Source: Puntigrus tetrazona (taxonomy: Eukaryota; Chordata; Actinopteri; Cypriniformes; Cyprinidae). From it: 64,000 nucleotides of DNA. A program made the translations under genes and the position numbers. The stretch lies in contig NC_056715.1 of assembly GCF_018831695.1 (NCBI RefSeq), positions 13,002,645 to 13,066,644 of the forward strand, read 5' to 3'. Shown one piece after another: positions 1 to 10,900 of the stretch. Positions within the stretch are counted from its first letter, which is position 1. The number at the start of each line of letters is the position of its first letter. The notes under the pieces were generated by a model that searched no databases, had not been told where the DNA came from, and saw nothing but the letters and a program-made list of their open reading frames with translations.

Positions 1-245
1 GGTGGTGGTAGGGGGGGGGAGGCTGACCCCACCTCCTGTTCAGTGGAGCCGCTGGAGCGGTCCGGGCCCGCTAAAGTGCCTCTTTGTATCAGACTATAAA
101 TTACAGCAGCGGCCGCCCCGCTTCCCTCCACAACGCCGCATGAGCCACAATAGCACGAGCGCTGCTCTTTTCTCCCCACGCGCACCTTTTTCCGCCCTCT
201 TTCTTTGCAATTAAGATTGAGCGTTGATGTGCGTATTTAAAGCAC
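1..245. other. GC- and CpG-rich block downstream of prox1a
   Basis: This block holds a G-run, several CGG/GCC clusters, a NotI-type GCGGCCGC and a TATAAAT-like stretch near 95-101. It contrasts sharply with the AT-rich sequence that follows. A short open frame at 2-214 has no recognisable similarity and is probably chance. It could be the edge of a regulatory element or CpG-rich promoter lying off-window. Confidence 0.35.
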
Positions 246-255
246 TTTATTTATT
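246..255 (-). terminator. prox1a: Candidate distal poly(A) signal, AATAAATAAA
   Basis: The plus strand reads TTTATTTATT, so the transcript would contain two overlapping AATAAA hexamers. They sit at the edge between the AT-rich putative 3' UTR and a GC-rich block. I see no strong GU-rich element just downstream, which lowers confidence. Confidence 0.35.
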
Positions 256-699
256 TTTCGTCTCCGTTTCGGATTGTTCATATTAATTTGGCTGAAATGA
301 CACTATTCTGGTGTTTTGACAAAGACAGCTTCATCAGGAAACATCTATTAAGCATGAATCAAAGATTGCTGAAATAACAGGCCTGATTGAGAATTAGATT
401 TAAATAGGAAAAAAGACCTATATACATTTCTCAGCAATAAAAAAAAAATTATACAAATTTTGAAGCATAAATGTACATTTTATAAAATATCTTACAATGA
501 TCCTTGTGTTAAAACTTTATTATGTTTTAAGCAGTAAAGTTGCCCTCCGGATTTTTGCAGTCCTTGTGGAGTTTAAGTGGTGAAAATATAATATAACAAC
601 ACAGAAGAGCTTTTTTTTCCCTCTCCCCGCTGTTAAAATCTTGTGGCTGTCCTTTTGAAACCATATTGTATTATTGGCTGCACTATATTATTATAACAT

Positions 700-707
700 T
701 ATTTACA
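700..707 (-). promoter_or_regulatory. Pumilio-type element UGUAAAUA (copy 1)
   Basis: The plus strand TATTTACA gives UGUAAAUA in the prox1a transcript, matching the UGUANAUA consensus of Pumilio-family proteins. Confidence 0.35.
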
Positions 708-982
708 TTACAAGATATTCACATTTAAAAAAAAAACTTTTTTTTGCGTTATCGACAAAGTTCTGTTGAATGAATTCTCGAACCCAAAATATTACTTTAA
801 GCCCAAAGCAGGGCTATGAGAATTGTTTCACATTTGCATCCTATCAGATCTTCTGTCAACTCCAAATCTCCTTGGTTTTTCACCGATTAACATGCTGATC
901 TAAATGATGACAAATGGCAAAAGGAAACACCTGATCTAGGACTTAGTTTTTATTTTGCACAAGCTTGCATATATACTGCACA

Positions 983-990
983 TACATTCA
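983..990 (-). promoter_or_regulatory. Candidate miR-181 8-mer target site in prox1a 3' UTR
   Basis: The transcript strand reads TGAATGTA, which pairs with miR-181 seed positions 2-8 and has an A opposite position 1. miR-181 regulation of PROX1 through its 3' UTR is reported in mammals. Whether this is the orthologous site needs alignment. Confidence 0.4.
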
Positions 991-1153
991 GTTCCGAGGA
1001 GATGGAAGGCACACGAGGCACTTTGACTACTGTATTGTGTAGGTGGTAAAAAGCAAAGGTAAAAGTCTGATTAAGTGATTAGAAATAAAAACTTCAAAAC
1101 ACACAATTTTTTCACCTTCCAAACAAGATAGAAGAAAAGTTTTGTTGTACATT

Positions 1154-1193
1154 GTTTTTTTTCTTTTTTTTTTTTTTCTTTTTCTTTCCTTTT

Positions 1194-1226
<33 letters not shown>
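1154..1226. repeat. Long poly(T)/poly(A) tract inside the 3' UTR
   Basis: About 73 bases of almost pure T with a few C and G interruptions on the plus strand, so the prox1a transcript would carry a long internal A-rich tract. It could mis-prime oligo-dT libraries and create a false 3' end in cDNA data. Confidence 0.9.
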
Positions 1227-1598
1227 CAAGTGTCTCTTATGACTACAGTGTCTGAAATTACAATGGCTACCTGGACATAAGTGTCTCTTTATGTCTCTAC
1301 AGAGTTAAGGATCTTTAGGAGGGCGTTTATATTGTCTCTGTCTACCAAATAATATTACAATACATCCCCAGATAAAATACCAAAAATTGTACACCATCAC
1401 CAAATAAATTATGATAAATTAAACCAATAAATTATGAAACTTCTGCATGACAAATTGACAACAAAATCCACAACGCTATCCCGTTAACAATGTATGTGTA
1501 TCCTTCAAAACGTATCAAAGAAAATCGTAACAGTTTCAGCTGGAATTACCATACTAGAATCAAAGAATTCTTTCATACAAAAAAAAGCATAACAATGC

Positions 1599-1606
1599 TA
1601 TTTACA
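1599..1606 (-). promoter_or_regulatory. Pumilio-type element UGUAAAUA (copy 2)
   Basis: Same octamer as at 700-707, in the distal third of the putative 3' UTR and 48 bases from the third copy. Confidence 0.35.
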
Positions 1607-1653
1607 TCATATTGCTAAATCATAGAAAGGCAGTGTTTTCTCATTTCGGTTTG

Positions 1654-1661
1654 TATTTACA
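1654..1661 (-). promoter_or_regulatory. Pumilio-type element UGUAAAUA (copy 3)
   Basis: Third exact UGUAAAUA in the putative 3' UTR. Its closeness to the second copy makes chance occurrence less attractive, though AT-rich sequence does produce such octamers. Confidence 0.35.
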
Positions 1662-4600
1662 TACATGTCGAAGCTAGTGAAATCATGTTTAAAACCCTTC
1701 AGGGAGCACACACCTCATAAATACAGCATCAAATCTACAAAGAGTCAAGAGTCTTGTACAACACATTGCATTCAGTACAAATAATTGTTCCCCTTCCCAG
1801 AAATATAGTCATATACAAAGTTTCTTTCTTCCTTTTTCTCTTTGTAACATATTTCTTTGTAATAAAAAACAGTCCCAAACCGAGTTTGGCAATTGATTTG
1901 TACAGATCACTACATGACAGTTTTTTTTTTTTGTTGTTTTTTTTTCTCCATTGCATGAAAACAAATAAAAAAATTCTCATGTCAAATGTAAATGCGCAAT
2001 AGTGTATCACAAGTGAGATGAAACTTCGAATCAAGGTTATTCAGAGAGTTTTTTTCTTCTTCTATAGAGTGTCCTTAATGGAGTGCGAAATGTACACGGC
2101 TACATTTAGGATTTTCGACACAAAGCAACAAATGACCCTGTGTAACCACGCAAACAGATCCATCTCATTTCAATATCAAATGAATGCAGACCAAGAGGTG
2201 GTGAGATGAAGGGGAGAAAATAGTCGACTGAGAGCCACTCGAAACATTTAAAACATCATAACACTTCTAAAAGTACAATAGCAAGAAAAAAAAAGAAGAG
2301 TTGAGATGTTGAACATAACCTCCCTCTGGTTTGTCTTAAAGATGCAGTACAGTGATAAATACAAATAAAAGTCCAAAAAGAGAAACAATAGATAAAAGAA
2401 AATAAACAGAAGTCCTTATGGGAACTAAAACTAACGTACTACCATGCGTGTATATCACACACTCCCTGCAAACACGCACATGCACAGGTAAGCACGCACA
2501 CACACTTATGCACACGTATTGCCTCTGTGCTACGTTAAATGGCTTAAAGTACATCAGATTCATGTGGAACTAAGCGTCATACTTGTTCTTCTTCAAATGG
2601 GCTGTAAAAATTCGTTTCCCTGGACTTTGCATGTAGTTCATTACCCAGAACCTATTACTGAGGGCATTTTGTTTCAAAACAAGGAATATATCACCCTCTG
2701 TTGCAATTTGTGCTATTTTGTTCCGTATTTAGTAGTCAGATCGTATCATTTCGGTTACATTTTATGTTATATAAATATTAAAAAAGAGAAATAATTTGCT
2801 GGTGTAATTAACATTAGGCACAGGCAATTATCAGATTCATTAAGTGCGTAAAACACACAATGCCTGCTTGTATAGCTGAACTGGACTGAGCACCACTTCA
2901 TGCGCAAATTGACACAACCTTCACTTTTAGCTGCAAAGCATCACCTTTAAATGAATTAATAGTGATAACAGAATTCCTTACGATTTGAAAGAATCGTTTA
3001 TTTTTCACAATGCATGTAAAGAAGAATGTATGTCAGCACAGCCTTGCAAGAGACTTGAGAATAGAACGGGGCCAAACATCTCCTAACTTTGTTTTGGGTT
3101 TGTTTTTTCCTTCTCTTTACAATGCATAGTGAATAGCTTGGCGTTTTGTGCGTTGTCCGGGGGCTGTGGATGATGCCAGCCCTGGCGACAGAATGACAGC
3201 ACCTCATGCTCTTTTGTGCCCATTAATCTAGAAGTCAGCAGGTTTTTTAAGGCATTGTGCTGACAATAATTGCCGGCCTGCGTTTCAATTCATCAGCTGG
3301 ATTTGCCCAATGCAAACGGCACAGGCTTCCAGAGCAGATCACATGTCCAGCCCTTGCCCTCTACTGCCGACTCTTATTTATGAACTAGGAAGGGATGCAC
3401 AAAGAGTCTGAAGGCCCTCTTTTCTTTTGTGGACACTGTTTTGATAAGAAACTGTGCTCCCCCCCCCTATAGGGTAGGCTAATCGTTGTAATTAGTTCTG
3501 GATCTCTTAGCAGGCTTGCCTTCTAAAAATTCAATTCAAAGAACTTCATATGATTCATAAAAATGTACAATTGAACTCAAACAAACTCTCGCTAACATGA
3601 AGTTTCACTACTGATAAACTGTACACCGCCATAGCATAATCAGATGATTGTGAAATATTAAGCAAATCTGTACATTTCTAACAAATAAACTATGTACAAT
3701 CCAGTACGTAGAAAGAAAAAAAAAAAAAAAAACAGTTTTACTTTCGCAAATGTTTAAATAATTATTTTCAGCCTGTGTAAACCAAACTCGAGATAATCTA
3801 GCAAATTTACGGTCCAATTATAGAGGTGTTCCCGGCTAGCAGGTGGAGAAAATCAACAACAACAACAGTTCTCTTGTCTTGACGCCGTACGGCACGTGTT
3901 TGTGTTTGTGAATTACCGTGTATGTATGAGAGTGGTCTGTGTGTGTGTGTTTATGTGAGCAGTTGTGACAGTGTGCTTTTTATGAGCAAGAATGGTTTCT
4001 CAGTGGGAAGGCGTCCATTTTTTTTGTGCCGAACTGGCTTGCCCCAGTATGAAATGGCCATGTTGCTTAGTTACAAGAGAGGCTGCTCCGTGAAGGGAAA
4101 AAAAAAAAAAAACCTACGAGTAGGCCTCCCTCCCTAGAGCCAGTGCTATCAATGTGGACACAAAACACAAGAACATTGGACCCTAGCCAACATAGAAGAA
4201 TGGCTAAACCAAAAAACAGTTAATGCTGTTTCTTTCAAGAATAACATCAAATATATATATATTATATATATGAATTTCCCACATAGAAAATGTATACCCC
4301 TCTTTATTATTATTATTTTTTGTCCAAAGAATAATTTATTTTCTGTAGCATTGCCATGAGAAACAAGAATACCACATGTTGATTTTTTGTCTTTCTTTTC
4401 CTTTCTTCCTTTTTTGCAGCAAGCATTAATAACATTAATGGTAATAATTATATTAATCATAAATAATAATTACATCTATACAAGCTACAAATGCAAGTCT
4501 TATTCAGCAATAGTAAAACCATCACACATTGCAAACATCCGGGGATAAAACAAAGCCCTCAAAAAAAAAATAACAACAAAAAAAAAAAACCAAAAGACCA

Positions 4601-4888
4601 ATAAAAGAGAGAAAATCAGGGAGTCAGTTCCATTTGTTAACCATTGTGTGGTAAACATAGTAATGCCCGTTTTAAAGGCAAGGAAAAAAGTGGGTAAGGA
4701 TTGAATACAGTCAAAACAATCAAGAATTTTATAGACTTTCCCAAAAAGAAGCACAAAAAAAATATAAATAAATAAAATAACAGCTAAGTCATTCAAAAGT
4801 AGCCGGGACTTAAAAATAGGAATGCTACCTCTTACTTCGTAATGATTCAGGAAAAGAAGGGATGATACTTGGTAAGCAATTCAAATCA

Positions 4889-5074
4889 CTACTCATGCAG
4901 AAGCTCCTGCAGACAATTGGGAGATTTGAAAATCTCTGGGACCTCACTGTCCAGCTTGCAGATGACCTTGTATATGGCCTTCTTCCAGGAAGGATCAACA
5001 TCTTTGCCTGCCACAATGGCATTGAAAAACTCCCGTAACGTGATCTGTGCCACTTCCAGGAATCGCTCCGGAAC
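4889..5074 (-). CDS. prox1a: prox1a coding exon 5, terminal (prospero domain C-terminus)
   Basis: This exon encodes the last 61 residues, from VPERFLEVAQITLREF to NCLQELLHE, followed by TAG at 4891-4889. It is nearly identical to mammalian PROX1. The segment completes the prospero domain, which with the homeodomain forms one DNA-binding unit. The acceptor is a tandem CAGCAG. The downstream AG (exon start 5074) reproduces the family sequence NDFE-VPERF. Use of the upstream AG (start 5077) would insert one glutamine. Two longer open frames over this exon in other frames are shadows. Confidence 0.97.
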   Translation of the reverse strand, partial: VPERFLEVAQITLREFFNAIVAGKDVDPSWKKAIYKVICKLDSEVPEIFKSPNCLQELLHE

Positions 5075-7889
5075 CTGCTGATACACAAGGAGACAATGAC
5101 ATTAATAAACATATTAGGTTTCAATCCCAAGTCTCTGATTAAGAAAAGAAAAGAAAAAGAGAAAAAAAGAAAAAGAGACAAGTACAAAGGAACAAGAAAA
5201 AAAGATTCTGTACTGAGACACAAGCAGGACACTTGAAGAGCCGAAAGACCCTTCTGGCAGAAAATGCAAAGAAGGGCTGCCAAGTCTGAGAGGACATAAA
5301 GAACGGCCCCAAATATAGTCACTACACTAATTCCTCTTTGTTTTAGTTGCTGAAACACATTCTGGTGGTGCTGACTTAAATACCCGTGTGTTTAGTCTTT
5401 TAAATCTTTTATATCAATTGTCTTTTTTTGTCCATCAGGGGACGTGAAAGTATTATTTGCTTTTGAATTGCTGCAGTGAAAAAAGCAAAAGGACGTTTTT
5501 TTTGTTTTTTCCATCGAAACAGGTCAAACCAGCACATAACAACACCTTACAGTCAATGTTTTGAACGTGGCAGAATTTGTGAGGTTGTAACCAAGAGGAA
5601 CTCATTGGGTTAAACATTACCTGAGCTGTTCCTCTTTTAGAGTCTACTTCCTAGAGGGAACGAAACATAATTTGTTGACTTCCCTTTATTTGACACAAGA
5701 TTGTTAGCAGTGTCTCATAAAACGTCTTTTTGTCTCAATACGCTTCCACTTCTAGAAGAGGAAGGAGAAGATTCTGCCACTGACAGCGGTCCATAAAATA
5801 CTAAATTTTGCTTTGCTTCTTATCGAGTTCCATTGAAACTAGATTCTGTAACGAACACGTATAGCTTGGGTACCAAGGTTGTAGCCTATGTACAAGTGAA
5901 AGAATTCAAGGAAAGTTATCCATAAACTTGGTGCTCTTGGACAAGGTCTGGACCTCTAACAGCAGTGTTTTCCTGCAGTCAGGTAGCGTGTAGGGCACTG
6001 CTGAGGAGTTTGTTTTCTACAACCAGAACACATCCTTTCTGGCGTGATGTTGTTGTTCGTGAGAGAGGGCCAAGACCGGGGGCGTACTGTAGACTGGCCC
6101 TGTGATCTCTTTAGCACCAGTGACAGTCCCTCTCACTACAGAGATGATTAGCCAGGCAAAGAACTAAGTCACCTCCCCTACAGCTAGACAAGACACTTCC
6201 CAGACATGGTGCTTACTGCCACACACACTCACACGCTCAAACACAGATGGGGTAGGAGGCACACAGGCACACAGAAACAGACACAAAGGTTGCAAAAACA
6301 TAGTGCTGTCATAATAAAAGTGGTACTACAGGTCAGAGTAAAAGCGTTAACATTTGAGGGATGCGTTAGGAATGGATGTCATTCCAAACATGTATGTTTG
6401 TTGTTTTTGACCCTGTTGACTTTTATTGTACGGATCGTTCTACTCTTTATTTGATGCATCTAATTAAGATGCTTTTTAGGGTATAGAAATATCCAGAGCC
6501 GTTTTCCCTCCAACCATCCCAAATCAACGTATTTGCAACAAAGCTCATGACGCTATCTAATATTCATCCTTCACTGCAAGGTCAAAGTTGTAGTCCTATA
6601 GTTGGTTTTATCAATGCAGCCCTCCCCCGTGGATCGGGATCAGCGCTTAGTTTGGCATCAGTACTATCAATCAGACTCTGACTGCTCCTCAAAGGCCCTG
6701 CCAGGTGAGCAGTTGTCTGGACAAAGAATCTCATCCATGCGACCCACACCATCCCTAGCTCCCTTTTTTCCATTAAGTGTGTTAAATATACTGTCATCAA
6801 AGGCATACCCTTGTCTGAAAGGCCTTGACCGGTGTGGAAGATGTTTCACTCTGCCGCCACAATCATAAGTGCTTGACTTTTGGTTGTGATGCAGTATTAA
6901 ATTATAGCATGGCTATAAATACTGAACTTATAATGGCAGTTAAACTAGATGGTATGATTCACCGGAGTGTAGTTGATGGCTTGATTGGGTTTATATGCTG
7001 TAACGTGCCCTAGCCTACCTCCCTTTTATGATGTGTTCCGGTGTTAGGGAGTAAATAGCTAAAAGTAGCGACGTTGCTAACTGAATTGAGTAAACATAAT
7101 ATCATAGCTTTTTCAATAACAAGCTAGTGTTTTCAACAAGTAGCCCTCTCTTGAATAGCATTGGGAAGTCTGATTCATTTGGTTAATTTGGATTATTCAC
7201 TTTAATGAACTTGTTCAGATTATTGTTTGGTTCAGCTCAATCATCAATGAGTTTTCTTAATGGAACCATTTCTCTCAAATGGCTTTGGGAAGTCTGACTC
7301 ATTTTAGTGAATTGGTTCATTCTGGCAAATGATTTTAAAAGATGAACTGGTTAAAATGATTAAAGGAATAGTTTACCCCCCCAAATCTGTCATTAATTGC
7401 TCTCATATAGTTTGAAACACATAAGAAAGAATAGACAGCAATGCAACTGATACATCCAAGGCTCAGAAAGGTAGTAAATACATCAATAAAATAGTCCATG
7501 TGACTATTTCACAGTGGTACAACCGTAACTTTATGAAGAAAAGAATACTTTCAACCAGATTTCGTCAAGAGTATCCTAATTTGTGTTCTGATGTGGAACG
7601 AAGGTCTTATGGGTTTGGAACTATATACGGGTGAGTTAATGACAGATTTTTCATTTTTAGGTGAGTTATCCCTTTAATCGATTCATTTGAGTTACCACTC
7701 AATTTTGTTCTTATAACTGTCTTTTTCAAATAACATTTTGGTGGTTTGTTTAAATGACCTGTTTTAACGAACTGGTTGAAAAAATGTTTAAGGATTAATT
7801 TGTGATTGGCACAAGTTCTGATAATGTAGAGTGTTGTTTATTTTTTTTGTTTAGTGTAAATTTATATGCATTAAAGTTTGTTTGTTTTC

Positions 7890-7979
<90 letters not shown>

Positions 7980-10900
7980 CATTATTTACATGTATCGACC
8001 TCTTATCGACCGCTATGTTTTCTCACCGGCAGCATGACTGCGTTAAATTACAAGTAGCTTAGGACAGTTTCAAAGTATCTCCACAACACTGCTGTGTCTG
8101 AACCCTGTCCGTCTCAAACGGGTGACATTTTTGTACAGTGCCGTACAGTAATTTCTCCCCTCCTCCTCTCTTTCTCCTGGGGCAAGATCATAGGAAGGGA
8201 GGGGGAAGAGAAAAGAAGAGGAGATAAAAAAAATCCTGCCCAAGTGCTTTTGGCCAGAGCTCTGTCTCCTTCTACTTCTCCCTCCCTGAGGGGCACAGCC
8301 TTCAGGGGTCATTTGTTTGATTATGCTGACTGTCCCCAGCCTCGGCAGTACACAATAAAGGCCTGACATAGCAGCCTGCTTGCCTTCTGTGTCCTGCAGA
8401 TACTCATCACGAGTGTCAGGACATACCAAGGTTAGTGGTCACTGGGACGGCGCTCATAGGCGAAGGGCTTGCCAAACGCACTTGGCTGATGAATGAATGT
8501 CACATGGAATGGAGGGGGTGAGAAAGAAAAAGAGAAGAGAGGTGGGGATTACAAAGGTTATAGATATCCAACCTCCCCAACACCCCAACTTGCAACATAC
8601 CCTCTCCCCTATTTTTTTCACGCTTTTATAAGACTTCCACCCCCTCAGACAATGGCCAGCAGCTTTCTGGAAAAACAACAGAATAATTACACACAGGAAG
8701 AAAGAAAAAAGTGATAAAGGTGCCTTTCTCAAATCTGTGTGGTCTCAGAAGGGAGTCTATCTCTTTTGGATGCTACCATAGTCCCTTAAAGGCAAGTCAG
8801 TCTGGTTGGCGGCCATCTTGGTAATACCTTCGGCTAGCTCTATGACACATTTTTCAAATCGATTTGTCAAGATTACGTTTGAATAAAATGCTTAGATTAA
8901 ACAATTAAAAAGCTTAATTCTATTAAAAAAGCTGTACATGCTGTTCCTACAGTAGAAAAAGAGTTACATTAAAATAATGCAGCATAATGGAACAGATATT
9001 CCTGAAAAAAGCTAGTTTTCAACAAGTTGTGGTGTATCTTGACAAAATGTCTTTCCTGAACAGCATAATGAAGGCTGAATTATTTCAGTGATTTGGTTCA
9101 ATTGGATGATTACATTTTAGGGAACCATTTAAAGATGATTAATTATTTCAGGAAGAATCCACACAGTTCAAAGAATGGTTTCTTATCATTCATTTATTCA
9201 TTTAAGTGACTCGGTTCATTTGGATGATTCGCTTTAGTAAACTGATTCAAAAAACGATTAACTGATTGATTTAATCATCTCTCTGTTTCTTTAAGCTACT
9301 TTTTTATTTAATGTGCGTGCAAGTCCTAAACGTGATTGACTATTTTAATAGAAAGGCAGGTCTTCCACTGATCCCCTTTAAAATGTCTAATACACCATTG
9401 GATGGAGCAGGTGTGTGCACCTGTTTAGTGCTAATGTGAAGATTTTATAGCTAATAGATTTGTCTTTATCTGATTTGTGAGCGAGATATGTTCACATCAA
9501 ATCTGACTCCTTTGCGTAGCCGCTGATGCTAACGTAGGGTAAAGCCCAGGAGTGCTGCATTGCTAAGAATATTCCTGTGAGGAATTTCTCCAACTCATTT
9601 TTTTTTTACCATAAAAGGGCAGTAAAATGCTGACTAGGGAAGAAGACAATGTCAAGGAGAAAAGGGTATTGGTATTTTGGATCCTCTTGACTGCTTGCCT
9701 TGGAAAGAGAGAGAGAGAGAGAGAGACAGAGGAAAAGAGAGGGAGAGGGAGAGGGAGAGTTATTCTTGTCACAAACCCTTTTGTCTGCATCTGCTGACTG
9801 CTTGCCCATAGCCAGCAGCATGCTTTAACTGTTTTGTCACCTCCTCGCCTCACACGGATCAGCTGTTGTTCTTTTGTTACGGCTATTGTGTAGGCTAAGC
9901 CTCTAAGGCCGCTCTGCTGTGCGGTAAACACAGCTGAATCGCACGGCAGACAATTCCACATCAATATTTCATATGCCCTCTTTAGGACTCCTGATTCAGT
10001 CAAGTTGAGAGGAAAAATACGTCGGGCACGGTTTAAATGGCCCACAGAGCCCTCGGAGAAAATTAATACTAATAAAGAAAACACTATGTGTGTCGGTGGC
10101 TGCCGTGTTTTGTGCACGCTGTCACGCTGTGTTTCGCTTCTTGGCTGTAGATGATGTGAAAGTGTGAAAAGCGTAAGTGATTACTCAATTACTTCCAGCA
10201 GATGCAACTTCCGAATTTCTTTGCTATGCGTGGTAATACGTCATATTAATAAACGAATGTCCCTGAAACAACATTACTTATTAAAGGAATATTCTGGGTT
10301 TGCACAGTTGACAGCGTTTGTGGTCGATGCCACGAAAAATATAGTTGACTTTAAAGCGGAAGTGAATATGGCAAATGCAAACATGAAAATGCTTATTGTT
10401 TTAATGATATAGCCACGAAATTAATCACTATCAGTTAAAATTTAGTTTTAGAAAATGTCCTGCTAACCATTACTGATACAACTTTACTACTTCATTGCCT
10501 TGCCAAAGCAGTGTCATATACTCTTAAACCCTAAACTCACAATTATACAAGTGACAAATACACAAGATTTAACATAAATGTTTCTCGTAAAAGGACTAGC
10601 TTCATATTTTCATTCACTTCTCTTATAACTGCCTCGTCATAACCTTGATTTTTGCTTTTTTGTTTTTTTTTTTAATGAGAAACAAATTACGAATTCTGTC
10701 AGTTAAGCTCAATTTATACTGAAGAACCACTTTTGCATGATTTTAATTTTGGAGTATCATTACAAATAAGACTGGCCACTGGTTCCTGCCCCCCAGCTTG
10801 ATCAGTTTTCTGGCAGCACTGCATCCTCAGCGTTGCTGTTGCCAAGGATGAGAGGACACAGAGACCGTCTTATGAAAAGAGGGATATTATATCACCCCTC

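Larger units (their letters stand above)
246..4888 (-). other. prox1a: prox1a 3' untranslated region (probable extent)
   Basis: The 4.6 kb beyond the stop codon is AT-rich, has no coding frame, and carries many AU-rich, UGUA and U/A-run motifs typical of a long regulated 3' UTR. Human PROX1 mRNA also has a 3' UTR of several kilobases. I place the distal end at the double AATAAA at 246-255 because a GC-rich block of different character begins just beyond it. Minus-strand AATAAA also occurs at 516-521, 948-953 and 2997-3002 and in the A/T-rich part near 4300, so shorter isoforms are possible. No other gene is visible here. The extent is inferred. Confidence 0.5.

Noticed and set aside
4825..5358. 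177-codon minus-strand frame over exon 5
   Set aside because: It is in a different frame from the conserved prospero-domain exon and has no family similarity.
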